This document shows positions 16,875 through 25,483 of a stretch of 64,000 nucleotides of DNA, one piece after another (the stretch's first letter is position 1; the number at the start of each line of letters is the position of its first letter). A program made the translations under genes and the position numbers. The stretch spans positions 248,001-312,000 of the forward strand of contig NZ_JBGCCU010000002.1 of assembly GCF_041261445.1 (NCBI RefSeq). Direction: 5' to 3'. The notes below the pieces were generated by a model. The model saw only the letters and a list, made by a program, of their open reading frames with translations. It was not told where the DNA came from and did no database searches. This stretch comes from Catenulispora sp. EB89 (GTDB taxonomy: Bacteria; Actinomycetota; Actinomycetes; Streptomycetales; Catenulisporaceae).

Positions 16875-17660
16875 CTACTTCGCCGGCGGCTTCCAGATGT
16901 ACGGAGTGGTCGTCGTCACCGAACTCATGCCGAGCCGCTCGAGAATGGGCCGGGAGTCCTCCGTGCAGTCCACCTGGAGGAACTCGTATCCGCGAGCGAG
17001 CGCTACCTGCGCTCGCTGCGCCACCAGGGCTTTGTAGACGCCCCTGCCGCGCCACTCCGGCCGAGTGCCGCCGCCCCATAGAGAAGCGAACCGTCCGGGA
17101 CCGAACCGCAGCCAGCCAGAACACACCGCCTGGTCGCCCGCCTCGGCCAGAACGACGAGCGTGCCCGTCTCGACCTCGCTCACCAGGTAGTCCACCATGC
17201 CGGGGAACTTCTCGCCGAACGCCGCCAGGTTCAGCTCGTCGATCTTCTCCAGGTCCACCCGCTCGGTGACCTCACGCAGCCGCACGCCGTCCGGCGGTCG
17301 CGGCGTCACCGCCAGCAGTGCGGCCCGGCCGATCACCACCGTCTCCCGCTCCTGTGCCACGAACCCGGCATCGAGCAGCAGGTCCGGCAGTTCGGGCGGG
17401 GCGTCGTGGCCGTAGGTCTTCCATTCGAACGCCTCACCGCGCTCGGCGAAGAACGCGACCTGGCGCGCGATCAGCGCCCTCAGTTCCCCGCCCCGCAAGC
17501 CGCCAAGGTGCGGGTACAGGACGAAGTTGCCGTTCCCTGCCGCGCCGGCCCGGCGGAAGAGCGGACCGTCCCGGTCCACCGTGGACCCGGGACCCCCGTC
17601 CGGGCTCGCGGTTCGTACCTCCGAGTCGAAGGCGTGCCGGAGTTCGTCAGCTTCAGTCAT
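16875..17660 (-). CDS. GNAT-family N-acetyltransferase
   Basis: The 261-residue protein carries one clear GNAT core in its C-terminal half. The acetyl-CoA loop is in TRPEWRGRGVYKALVAQR, followed by ARGYEFLQVDCTEDSRPILE, where the late beta-bulge and alpha region are expected. The N-terminal half may be a degenerate second GNAT lobe. Substrate unknown. The start was set at the ATG at 17660; a GTG three codons upstream is possible. A TACTGT hexamer ends 7 nt before the ATG. The gene lies between ftsK and the RodZ-like gene, as GNAT genes do in some related genomes. Confidence 0.88.
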   Translation of the reverse strand: MTEADELRHAFDSEVRTASPDGGPGSTVDRDGPLFRRAGAAGNGNFVLYPHLGGLRGGELRALIARQVAFFAERGEAFEWKTYGHDAPPELPDLLLDAGFVAQERETVVIGRAALLAVTPRPPDGVRLREVTERVDLEKIDELNLAAFGEKFPGMVDYLVSEVETGTLVVLAEAGDQAVCSGWLRFGPGRFASLWGGGTRPEWRGRGVYKALVAQRAQVALARGYEFLQVDCTEDSRPILERLGMSSVTTTTPYIWKPPAK

Positions 17661-17667
17661 TGTCGGC

Positions 17668-17673
17668 ACAGTA
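17668..17673 (-). promoter_or_regulatory. -10 element of the GNAT gene, leaderless layout
   Basis: TACTGT on the minus strand ends 7 nt before the ATG at 17660. Confidence 0.5.
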
Positions 17674-17714
17674 CCGGCGCGCCGCCGCGCAGCACAGGGA
17701 TATATCGCCGTTCC

Positions 17715-20381
17715 CTACCCGGCCCCCGCCTCAGCGCGAATCGAATCCAGCAGCCCTTCCAAATCATCAGGCCGCACCAGCACGTCCCGGGCCTTCGCCC
17801 CCTCCGAAGGCCCGACCACGTTCCGCGTCTCCAGCAGGTCCATCAGCCGCCCGGCCTTCGCGAACCCGACCCGCAGCTTCCGCTGGAGCATCGACGTCGA
17901 CCCGAACTGCGTCGACACCACCAGCTCCGCGGCCTGCAGCAGCAGGTCCAGGTCGTCGCCGATCTCCTCCTCGACGACCTTCTTCGAGCCCGCCTGCCCC
18001 GTGACGTCCTCGCGGTACAGCGGCGTGAGCTGGTCGGTGCAGAACTTCACCACCGCCGCGATCTCGGTCTCCGACACGTACGCGCCCTGGAGCCGCTGCG
18101 CCTTCGACGCCCCCATCGGCAGGAACAGCGCGTCGCCCTGGCCGACCAGCTTCTCCGCGCCCGGCTGGTCCAGGATGACGCGGGAGTCGGCCAGGGAGGA
18201 GGTCGCGAACGCCAGCCGGGACGGCACGTTCGCCTTGATCAGGCCGGTCACCACGTCGACCGACGGCCGCTGGGTGGCCAGCACCAGGTGGATGCCGGCG
18301 GCGCGGGCGAGCTGGGTGATGCGCACGATCGAGTCCTCGACGTCGCGCGGGGCCACCATCATCAGGTCCGCGAGCTCGTCGACGATCACCAGCAGGTACG
18401 GGTACGGCTGGTACACGCGCTCCGAGCCCGGCAGGGGCTTGAGCTTGCCCGCCCGGACCGCGGCGTTGAAGTCGTCGACGTGGCGGAAGCCGGAGTCGGC
18501 CAGGTCGTCGTAGCGCAGGTCCATCTCGCGGACCACCCACTGCAGCGCCTCGGCGGCCTTCTTCGGGTTGGTGATGATCGGCGTGATCAGGTGCGGGATG
18601 CCCTCGTAGCTGGTCAGCTCGACCCGCTTGGGGTCCACCAGGATCAGCCGGACCTGGTCCGGGGTGGCGCGCAGCAGCACCGAGACGATCAGGGTGTTGA
18701 TGCAGGTGGACTTGCCCGCGCCGGTCGCGCCGGCCACCAGCATGTGCGGCATGCGCGTCAGGTTGGCCACGATGTGCCGGCCCTCGACGTCCTTGCCCAG
18801 CGCCACCATCATCGGGTGGGTCTCGCCGGTGGCCTCCACCGAGCGCAGCACGTCGCCCAGCGCCACGTTCTCGCGGTCGGCGTTGGGGATCTCGATGCCG
18901 ATCGCGGACTTGCCGGGGATCGGCGACAGGATCCGCACGTCCGCCGAGGCGACCGCGTAGGCGATGTTCTTCGACAGCGCGGTGATCCGCTCGACCTTGA
19001 CCGCCGGGCCCAGCTCGACCTCGTAGCGGGTGACTGTCGGCCCGCGGGTGAAGCCCACGACCTTGGCGTCCACGTTGAACTGCTTGAACACCTCGACCAG
19101 CGCGGCCACCACGGCGTCGTTGGCCTTCGAGCGGGTCTTCGGCGGCGCCCCGACCCGCAGTATGTCCGGCGGCGGCAGCTTGTACTCGGCGTCCGGGTCG
19201 ACCTTGGCCGCGTAAAGCTCCATCGCCGCCTGGACCGCGTCCTTGGGCGAGGTTCCCGTGGCCGCCGCCGAAGCCCCGGCCTTCTTGCCGCCGGCCTTCC
19301 GGCTGCGCGGCACCGCGACCGGGATCGACACCTGCGTGCCGTCGTCGACCTCGGGCACCGCGTCCACCACCGCGTCCGGCGTGACGTCCCCGGCCTCGTC
19401 CAGCATCGGGATGAAGATCGTCGGCTCGTTCTCCACCGTCTGCTGCAGGCGCTGGTTGCGCACCTCGTTGTCCGAGGGGTCGTCCTCGGGGAGGATCCCG
19501 TACGGGTCGTCCTCCTCGTCGGCCAGCACGTCCGGGTCCTCGCGCTCGCCGAAGATCATCCAGTGCAGGAACCCGCCGGCGTGCCCGCGCCCGGCCCGGA
19601 TCCGGTCCGGGATCCGGTACACCGGCGTGGCGGTGATCACCAGGACGCCGAACAGCAGCAGCAGGATCAGCAGCGGCACCGCCACGAACGAGGACACCGT
19701 GGCGACCAGCGGCGCCGAGATCGCGTAGCCGACCCAGCCGCCGGCGTTGCGCATCGCCGTCGCGCCGTCCGTGGGGTGCGGCATGTGGCCGGCGATGTGG
19801 ATCAGGCCGACCGCGGCGACGGTGAAGGCGCCCCAGCCGATGGACATCCGGTTGGTGTCGGCGGCCTCCTCCGGCCGCCGGATCACGCGCACCGCGAGGC
19901 CGAAGACCAGCAGCGGGGTGAACGCGCCGACCCGGCCGAAACCGCCGGCCACGATCGCGACGACGGCCTGCGGCACCGCGCCGGGGAACCCGTGCCACAG
20001 CGACGCGGCCATCACTATGCCCAGGCCGATCAGCGCGAAGCCGAAGGCGTCGCGCCGGTGGTCCGGATGCAGTGCCTTGGCCCCCTGGGAGGCGCGCCCG
20101 GCGCCCCGGCGCGAGCCGGTGGCCAGCTTGCCGATGCCCTTCTCCAGGGGCCCGGCGTTGCGCGCGGAGCGGGCGCGGGGATTCTTCGGCGGAGGTGCGG
20201 CGGAGTTCGCCGTGTCGGAGGCGGCAGCCTTGCCGCGCCCCTTCCTGGCAGCGGCGCCCCTGGCCGCTCCCGCCGAGCCGGCCGACCCCGAGGTCTTCGA
20301 CGACGAGGCCTTCGAGCCGGACTTGGACGCGGATGTGGCTGCCGTTGCCTTGCTGTTCTTGGAGGGCGTACGGGTGGCCAT
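17715..20381 (-). CDS. ftsK: DNA translocase FtsK/SpoIIIE
   Basis: FtsK pumps chromosomal DNA through the division or sporulation septum. The 888-residue protein has a Lys/Ala/Ser-rich N-terminus, four or five membrane segments in about residues 110-260, an acidic linker, and the motor with Walker A GATGAGKS at about 551-558 and the LVLATQRPSVDVVTGLIKAN block. A C-terminal gamma winged-helix (LLLQAAELVVSTQFGSTSML, KLRVGFAKAGRLMDLLE) reads the polar DNA motifs. A TAGCCT hexamer ends 7 nt before the ATG, so the mRNA is probably leaderless. Neighbours rimO and pgsA fit the conserved actinomycete order. Confidence 0.97.
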   Translation of the reverse strand: MATRTPSKNSKATAATSASKSGSKASSSKTSGSAGSAGAARGAAARKGRGKAAASDTANSAAPPPKNPRARSARNAGPLEKGIGKLATGSRRGAGRASQGAKALHPDHRRDAFGFALIGLGIVMAASLWHGFPGAVPQAVVAIVAGGFGRVGAFTPLLVFGLAVRVIRRPEEAADTNRMSIGWGAFTVAAVGLIHIAGHMPHPTDGATAMRNAGGWVGYAISAPLVATVSSFVAVPLLILLLLFGVLVITATPVYRIPDRIRAGRGHAGGFLHWMIFGEREDPDVLADEEDDPYGILPEDDPSDNEVRNQRLQQTVENEPTIFIPMLDEAGDVTPDAVVDAVPEVDDGTQVSIPVAVPRSRKAGGKKAGASAAATGTSPKDAVQAAMELYAAKVDPDAEYKLPPPDILRVGAPPKTRSKANDAVVAALVEVFKQFNVDAKVVGFTRGPTVTRYEVELGPAVKVERITALSKNIAYAVASADVRILSPIPGKSAIGIEIPNADRENVALGDVLRSVEATGETHPMMVALGKDVEGRHIVANLTRMPHMLVAGATGAGKSTCINTLIVSVLLRATPDQVRLILVDPKRVELTSYEGIPHLITPIITNPKKAAEALQWVVREMDLRYDDLADSGFRHVDDFNAAVRAGKLKPLPGSERVYQPYPYLLVIVDELADLMMVAPRDVEDSIVRITQLARAAGIHLVLATQRPSVDVVTGLIKANVPSRLAFATSSLADSRVILDQPGAEKLVGQGDALFLPMGASKAQRLQGAYVSETEIAAVVKFCTDQLTPLYREDVTGQAGSKKVVEEEIGDDLDLLLQAAELVVSTQFGSTSMLQRKLRVGFAKAGRLMDLLETRNVVGPSEGAKARDVLVRPDDLEGLLDSIRAEAGAG

Positions 20382-20388
20382 GATGACC

Positions 20389-20394
20389 AGGCTA
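20389..20394 (-). promoter_or_regulatory. -10 element of ftsK, leaderless layout
   Basis: TAGCCT on the minus strand ends 7 nt before the ftsK ATG at 20381, the same hexamer and spacing as at rimO. Confidence 0.55.
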
Positions 20395-20636
20395 CCGGTG
20401 ATGTCCCACCGGTACCGCCCGCCACACGCAAGTCATCTGAGCGTACGGACCCGCGGCCGCCCGGACCGCCGATTCCCGTCTCGGCCGCCGTTCAGGCTAA
20501 AGTGGTTCGGTCGGCCCCTTGTGGGTGCCGCGCACGTGCACGCGTACGCGCCCTTTCCCACGTGGGCCGATCCCCAATTCATCAGCTGGTTCGTCCGCGT
20601 CGGCTCGACGCGCCGGGACTATCGAGGAGGGCCGTC

Positions 20637-20972
20637 GTGGCCGGTGCCAAGAAGGAAAGCAAGACAGCACGCGCATCCGTGCGGGCCGGTGCCGGTGGTG
20701 CCGGCGGTGGGCGTGTCTTCGGTGACATGAAGCGGTTCACGCCGCTGGGCGGTGGCTTCTGCTACTTCGCCGCCGGCGACGGCAAGAACATGCACCTGAA
20801 GGTGGACTCCGAGGAGCTGTTCGGCCTCCTGTCCGCCATCGAGGGCGCGGACCGCACGAAGATCGACGCCGAGGTGGCCGAGCTGGCCGCCAAGTTCGGC
20901 GACAAGGTCCCGGCGTGGAAGGCCCTGGCGGAGAAGCTGTCCGCCGGCGACCTGGCCGAGGCCGCCGCCTGA
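20637..20972 (+). CDS. Small hypothetical protein, 111 residues
   Basis: The GTG at 20637 is preceded by GAGGAGG, a strong ribosome binding site. The protein has a basic Lys/Arg/Ala start, a Gly-rich linker (about 18-28), a central hydrophobic patch (RFTPLGGGFCYFAAGDGKNM) with one cysteine, then a helical acidic C-terminal half ending AGDLAEAAA. There is no signal peptide or membrane segment. Base composition matches the neighbours and a strong terminator follows, so it is a real single-gene unit. I do not recognise a family. Confidence 0.82.
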   Translation: MAGAKKESKTARASVRAGAGGAGGGRVFGDMKRFTPLGGGFCYFAAGDGKNMHLKVDSEELFGLLSAIEGADRTKIDAEVAELAAKFGDKVPAWKALAEKLSAGDLAEAAA

Positions 20973-21004
20973 GGCGACACCGCGTATCGCCCGTAGTACG
21001 CACA

Positions 21005-21038
21005 GCGAGCCCCTGACCCGACCGGGTCGGGGGCTCGC
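21005..21038 (+). terminator. Hairpin terminator after the small hypothetical gene
   Basis: GCGAGCCCC pairs with GGGGCTCGC, with a further inner GACCCG/CGGGTC stem, 32 nt after the stop at 20972. Confidence 0.8.
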
Positions 21039-21152
21039 GGCGTATCATTCCTGCGAAGGCGGCCCGTGGGGCCGTCAGGGTGCTGCCACCCGCGCCGGAC
21101 GGTTCGGTCCGGCCGCCGGACGGCTGGTATGGGGAGGAAGGAGCGAGGCTGC

Positions 21153-22148
21153 GTGGTCGGAATCCCCATGAGCAGCGCCGACCTGGCTCGTGTGGGCTTC
21201 GAGACCTCACCGCTGGTGAATCTGGTCCGCGGTCTGGACCAGCTGGGCTCGACCCGGCCGCTGCGCCCGGCGCACCGGCGCTGGCTGGCCAGCGCGCTGC
21301 GGAACATCCCCGAACGCTGCCGGCCGGTGATGGAGCTGCTGAACGCGGTCCCCAACTACGCCCCGGCCTTCCTCATCCCCGACCTGCCGCCCAGCGGGAA
21401 CCTGCACCGCTGCCTGGACGAGGAGCTGGACGCGCTGCGCTCGGTCCGGGACAGCGAACTGGCCCTGGACTTCTCGATCTTCGACACCTGGGAGCGCCGC
21501 CCCTCCCGCGCCTACGACGCCCTGCGCGACCGCGGCGAGCGGCTGATCCCGATGCTCACCGACGCGATGCACGCGCTCTACACGGCCTGCCTGGCCGAGG
21601 ACTGGCCGGACATCCGCCGCACCCTGGACGCGGACATCGGCCGCCGGGCCCGGCAGATGGCCACCGACGGCCCCGGTGCGGTCCTGAACGACCTGCACCC
21701 CAAGCTGCGCTGGGAGCCGGAGCAGCTCTCGCTGGCCGTCGCCAAGGTCCCGGACTGGCGCTACGACCTGCACGGCGACGGCGTGACGTTCACCCCGTCG
21801 GTGTTCGGCCACTACGTCGGCTCGCTGATCGCCCCCGGACGACGCTCGATCATGGCCTATCCGGTCTCCGACCTGGATGCCGCCGCCGCGCTCAGCACGG
21901 AGGGCCCGCCCCACGACGGCCTGGCCGCGCTCATCGGCCGGGCCCGCGCCGCCGCGCTGCGGGTCATCGGCGACGACCCCACGACCGGGGAGCTGGCGGT
22001 GCGGCTCGGCGTCAAGGCGCCCACCGCGTCCGCGCACGCCGCGGCGCTGCGCTCGGCCGGCCTGGTGGTCACCGAGCGGACCGGACGCAGCGTCCGGCAC
22101 CGCCTGACCGGCCTGGGCGCGGAGCTGATAGCGGCGAACCGCCGGTAG
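21153..22148 (+). CDS. Winged-helix (ArsR-like) transcriptional regulator with large N-terminal domain
   Basis: The 331-residue protein has a C-terminal ArsR-like winged helix (TTGELAVRLGVKAPTASAHA, then LRSAGLVVTERTGRSVRHRL). A helical N-terminal domain of about 230 residues precedes it, a pattern seen in many actinobacterial regulators of unknown ligand. The GTG at 21153 has GGAGGAAGGAG about 10 nt upstream; an ATG at 21168 is the alternative. No metal-binding cysteine pair is seen, so metal sensing is unlikely. No obvious target gene is adjacent on the same strand. Confidence 0.85.
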   Translation: MVGIPMSSADLARVGFETSPLVNLVRGLDQLGSTRPLRPAHRRWLASALRNIPERCRPVMELLNAVPNYAPAFLIPDLPPSGNLHRCLDEELDALRSVRDSELALDFSIFDTWERRPSRAYDALRDRGERLIPMLTDAMHALYTACLAEDWPDIRRTLDADIGRRARQMATDGPGAVLNDLHPKLRWEPEQLSLAVAKVPDWRYDLHGDGVTFTPSVFGHYVGSLIAPGRRSIMAYPVSDLDAAAALSTEGPPHDGLAALIGRARAAALRVIGDDPTTGELAVRLGVKAPTASAHAAALRSAGLVVTERTGRSVRHRLTGLGAELIAANRR

Positions 22149-22524
22149 CCCCCGCCGGCACCGGCGGTCCGTTCGAAGCGGGGACGCCGCGGTGGCTGTC
22201 ACGGTGCCGATGAGAGCGCGTCGGGCCGCGCTCGGACATCGCATGGCCGGGACCATCCCGTCCGCCGGATGCGGACCGGCGATCCCGGCCACCCCCGTTA
22301 CCCCCGTATCCCCGTTCCCCGTGTGAACCCCCGCCCCTGACCCCCCGGTGAGGTGCCGTGTTGCTTGGGTTCCCCCGGGCCGAGACGGCGGGCTCCGCCC
22401 CACGAAGGCCCCGCCTCGTCCCGATGTCCATTACAGCCCGCCGGGAAAGCGGCGGGCCATCCTTTCGCTTCTGCGGCGAAAGGATGGCCCGTGCCAGAGG
22501 CGCGAACGCGGTGGCCCGCGCGGA
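22149..22524. other. Intergenic region between the ArsR-like gene and rnj
   Basis: These 376 bases between convergent genes hold no credible gene. A 7-bp hairpin (22152-22167) just after the ArsR-like stop may act as its terminator. Two stronger hairpins near 22436-22490 belong to the 3' end of rnj. Confidence 0.7.
22454..22490 (-). terminator. Perfect 15-bp hairpin after rnj
   Basis: GGGCCATCCTTTCGC (22454-22468) pairs perfectly with 22476-22490 around a 7-nt loop, 34 nt after the rnj stop. A second 8-bp hairpin (22436-22457) shares four bases with it, so the two cannot form together. Confidence 0.8.
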
Positions 22525-24210
22525 TCAGACCTCGACGACCACCGGCAGGATCATCGGCCGGCGGCGCGTGGTGTTGGACACCCAGCGCCCGACCGAGCGG
22601 CGCACCAGCTGTTGCAGCTGGTGGGTGTCGCCGATGCCCTCGGCCGCCGCGTCCGCCAGCGCCGCCACGATCAGCGGCTTGGCCTGCTCCAGCGTCTGGT
22701 CGTCCAGACCGAAGCCGCGGGCGGTGATGACCGGGCCGGTGACGATGGCGCCGGTGTCGGCCGAGACCGCGACGAACACCGAGACGAAGCCCTCGTCCCC
22801 GAGGATCCGCCGGTCCTTCAGCGAGGCCTCGGTCACCGAGCCCACCGAGCTGCCGTCGACGTAGACGTAGCCGGCGTCGACCTTGCCGGTGATGCGCGCG
22901 ACGCCGTCGACCAGGTCCACGGTCACGCCGTCCTCGGCGATCACCACCCGGTCGGCCGGCACGCCGGTCTTCATCGCCAGGTCGGCCGCGGCGCGCAGGT
23001 GCCGCCACTCGCCGTGCACCGGCATGAAGTTGCGCGGTTTGGCCAGGTTGAAGAAGTACAGCAGCTCGCCGGCCGCGGCGTGCCCGGAGACGTGCACCAT
23101 GGCGTTGCCCTTGTGTACGACCGTGGCGCCCCAGCGGGTCAGCCCGTTGATCACCCGGTTCACGGCGTTCTCGTTGCCGGGGATCAGCGAGGACGCCAGG
23201 ATCACGGTGTCCTCACCGGTGATGCGCACCTGGTGGTCGCGGTTGGCCATGCGGGAAAGCGCCGCCATCGGCTCGCCCTGCGACCCGGTGCACATCAGCA
23301 CCACCTTGTCGTCGGGCAGATCGTCGATCTCCTTCAGATCGATGATCAGGTCCGCGGGCACCTTCAGGTAGCCCAGGTCGCGGGCCACGGCCATGTTGCG
23401 GACCATGGACCGGCCGACCAGCGCCACCTTGCGGCCGTGCGCGGCGGCCACGTCGCAGACCTGCTGGACGCGGTGCACGTGCGAGGCGAAGGAGGCCACG
23501 ATGATGCGCCCCTTGGCCCGGCCGAACACCCGGTCCAGCACCGGCGTGATCTCCCGCTCGGAGGTGACGAAGCCCGGCACCTCGGCGTTGGTGGAGTCCG
23601 CCAGCAGCAGGTCGATGCCGGACTTCCCGAGCTCGGCGATGGTCGCCAGGTCGGTCAGCCGGTCGTCCAGCGGCAGCTGGTCCATCTTGAAGTCGCCGGT
23701 GTGGAACACCGTGCCGGCCGGGGTCTTGATCGCCACGGCCATGGCGTCCGGGATGGAGTGGTTGACGGCCACGAAGCGGCACTCGAACGGCCCGATCTGC
23801 TCCACGTCGCCCTCGACGACCTGCAGCGAGTACGGCCGGATCCGGTGCTCGGCGAGCTTGGCCTCGACCAGCGCCAGGGTCAGCTTGCTGCCGATCAGCG
23901 GGATGTCCGGGGCCTCCTTGAGGAGGTACGGCACGCCCCCGATGTGGTCCTCGTGGGCATGCGTCAGCACCACGCCGACCACGTCGTCCAGCCGGTCCCG
24001 GATGGAGCTGAAATCCGGCAGGATCAGATCGACGCCGGGCTGGGCCTCCTCCGGGAAGAGGACGCCGCAGTCGACGATGAGCAGTTTGCCGCCGTACTCG
24101 AAGACGGTCATGTTGCGACCGATCTCTCCGAGTCCGCCGAGCGGGGTCACTCGCAGCGCGCCTCGCGGCAGCGGCGGGGGTCCGGAGAGTTCCGGATGCG
24201 GATGGCTCAT
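22525..24210 (-). CDS. rnj: Ribonuclease J
   Basis: RNase J is a metallo-beta-lactamase/beta-CASP nuclease with endonuclease and 5'-3' exonuclease activity in mRNA decay and rRNA maturation. The 561-residue protein has the zinc motif LTHAHEDHIGG (His84, His86, Asp88, His89), a later HTGDFKMD motif, beta-CASP motifs such as SFASHVHRVQQV, and the C-terminal dimerisation region. The ATG at 24210 has AAAGGAAAA upstream. It follows dapA by 43 nt on the same strand, the conserved thyX-dapA-rnj order of actinomycetes. Confidence 0.97.
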   Translation of the reverse strand: MSHPHPELSGPPPLPRGALRVTPLGGLGEIGRNMTVFEYGGKLLIVDCGVLFPEEAQPGVDLILPDFSSIRDRLDDVVGVVLTHAHEDHIGGVPYLLKEAPDIPLIGSKLTLALVEAKLAEHRIRPYSLQVVEGDVEQIGPFECRFVAVNHSIPDAMAVAIKTPAGTVFHTGDFKMDQLPLDDRLTDLATIAELGKSGIDLLLADSTNAEVPGFVTSEREITPVLDRVFGRAKGRIIVASFASHVHRVQQVCDVAAAHGRKVALVGRSMVRNMAVARDLGYLKVPADLIIDLKEIDDLPDDKVVLMCTGSQGEPMAALSRMANRDHQVRITGEDTVILASSLIPGNENAVNRVINGLTRWGATVVHKGNAMVHVSGHAAAGELLYFFNLAKPRNFMPVHGEWRHLRAAADLAMKTGVPADRVVIAEDGVTVDLVDGVARITGKVDAGYVYVDGSSVGSVTEASLKDRRILGDEGFVSVFVAVSADTGAIVTGPVITARGFGLDDQTLEQAKPLIVAALADAAAEGIGDTHQLQQLVRRSVGRWVSNTTRRRPMILPVVVEV

Positions 24211-24253
24211 GCAGTTTTCCTTTGTGTTCCGCGGACCGCTGGTCCGCTCCTTG

Positions 24254-25180
24254 CTAGATCTTCACGCCGCCTTGGGCGAGATACGTCTTGAGCCGGGCCT
24301 GCTGCTCCTCGGTCGCCTCGACCAGGGGCAGCCGCACCGGGCCGCCGGGCAGTCCCAGCATGTTCATTGCCGCCTTGAGGGAGATCACACCTGGCAGACT
24401 TGTCACACCGGCGTGGACCGGCAGCAGTTCGGCGTGCAGGCGCGCGGCTTCGAGCACGTCGCCGGCCAGATACGCGGCGATCATCGCGCGGATGCGCGGC
24501 GCCGCGAGGTGCGCCGACATGCTCACCACGCCGACCGCCCCGACCGAGAGCCAGGGCAGGGTCAGCGGGTCGTCCCCTGAATAGTAGGCCAATCCGGTGG
24601 CCGCGATGACCTCGGACCCGGCGACCAGGTCGCCCTTGGCGTCCTTCACCGCGACGATCATGTCGTGCTCGGCCAGCCGCTTCAGGGTGTCGGTCTCGAT
24701 GGCGATGCCGGCGCGGTGCGGGATGTCGTAGAGGACGACGGGGCGCGCGGTGTGGTCGGCGACCGCGGTGAAGTGCCGGTAGAGGCCTTCCTGGGTCGGC
24801 TTGTTGTAGTACGGGGTCACGACCAGGAGCGCGTCGGCCACTTCCGCGGCCCGCCGGGCCAGCGCGAGCGTGTGCTCGGTGTTGTTGGTGCCGACGCCGG
24901 CGATCACCGAGATCCGGTCCCCGACCGCCTCGCGCACCGCCCGGAGCAGGTCCGCCTGCTCGGCGTCGGAGGTGGTCGGCGCCTCGCCGGTGGTGCCGGA
25001 GACCACCAGGCCGTCGTTGCCCGCCTCGACCAGGTGGGCGGCCAGTTTCTGCGCACCGTCCAGGTCCAGGGATCCGTCCGGGTGGAAGGGCGTGATCATC
25101 GCGGTGATCAGCCGACCGAAGGGCGCCCCGGCGGACCACAGGTCGGGGGCGGATTCGGCGAGGTGCGCGTTCTCGGGCAT
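24254..25180 (-). CDS. dapA: 4-hydroxy-tetrahydrodipicolinate synthase
   Basis: DapA condenses pyruvate with aspartate semialdehyde, the first committed step to diaminopimelate and lysine. The 308-residue protein has the GTTGE motif at 62-66, YYNKP at 124-128, Tyr151 and the Schiff-base Lys179 in VAVKDAKGD. The ATG at 25180 is preferred: a TACCGT hexamer ends 6 nt before it, which suggests a leaderless mRNA, and upstream in-frame codons read across a palindrome. dapB lies about 15 kb away in the pnp cluster, a second dap location. Confidence 0.96.
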   Translation of the reverse strand: MPENAHLAESAPDLWSAGAPFGRLITAMITPFHPDGSLDLDGAQKLAAHLVEAGNDGLVVSGTTGEAPTTSDAEQADLLRAVREAVGDRISVIAGVGTNNTEHTLALARRAAEVADALLVVTPYYNKPTQEGLYRHFTAVADHTARPVVLYDIPHRAGIAIETDTLKRLAEHDMIVAVKDAKGDLVAGSEVIAATGLAYYSGDDPLTLPWLSVGAVGVVSMSAHLAAPRIRAMIAAYLAGDVLEAARLHAELLPVHAGVTSLPGVISLKAAMNMLGLPGGPVRLPLVEATEEQQARLKTYLAQGGVKI

Positions 25181-25186
25181 GGCACA

Positions 25187-25192
25187 ACGGTA
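25187..25192 (-). promoter_or_regulatory. -10 element of dapA, leaderless layout
   Basis: TACCGT on the minus strand ends 6 nt before the ATG at 25180. Confidence 0.55.
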
Positions 25193-25228
25193 CCGGGCCG
25201 TGCAGGTGATCGAATAGCTGGCTTTGCT

Positions 25229-25243
25229 TACGTGAATCACGTA
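25229..25243. promoter_or_regulatory. Palindromic candidate operator upstream of dapA
   Basis: TACGTGA and TCACGTA face each other across one base, about 50-63 bp upstream of the dapA start and around 37-51 bp upstream of its -10. The position suits an activator or a repressor. Confidence 0.55.
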
Positions 25244-25260
25244 GCCGCGCTGAATGGACA

Positions 25261-25302
25261 GACCCCGTCTCCACCGCTCGGGGGTCCGGTGGGGACGGGG
25301 TC
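25261..25302 (-). terminator. Hairpin downstream of thyX
   Basis: GACCCCGTC (25261-25269) pairs with GACGGGGTC (25294-25302); an inner CCACCG/CGGTGG extends the stem. It lies about 180 nt after the thyX stop and before the dapA promoter. Confidence 0.7.
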
Positions 25303-25483
25303 CACCGTGGTTAACAGACGCGCGCGGGGCGCGTTACGGGTCCGGCCGCGCCGCCGGTCGTTTTTCACTCTTTAGGACTACCAGGAGTGAGCACTTCGCG
25401 ACTGAGGAGGATTTGCGCGGCCAATAGAAGCAGTGCCCGCTGTCGCCTTCTCGGGCCGAGGAGCCCCTATCTCCTCACCACTA

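Larger units (their letters stand above)
25181..25483. other. Regulatory gap between thyX and dapA
   Basis: These 303 bases hold no gene. They contain the dapA promoter (-10 at 25187-25192), a 15-bp palindrome at 25229-25243 and a GC-rich hairpin at 25261-25302 that probably ends the thyX transcript. Confidence 0.75.

Noticed and set aside
17406-20972. A long plus-strand frame (over 1000 codons) across ftsK
   Set aside because: It is antisense to ftsK, which has clear motifs, and its translation is His/Arg/Asp-rich filler as expected from GC-rich third positions. Only its last 111 codons, in the intergenic space after ftsK, are real.
24254-25240. A dapA start at 25240 instead of 25180
   Set aside because: It would translate through the palindrome and the -10, and adds a non-conserved Cys/Tyr-rich stretch.
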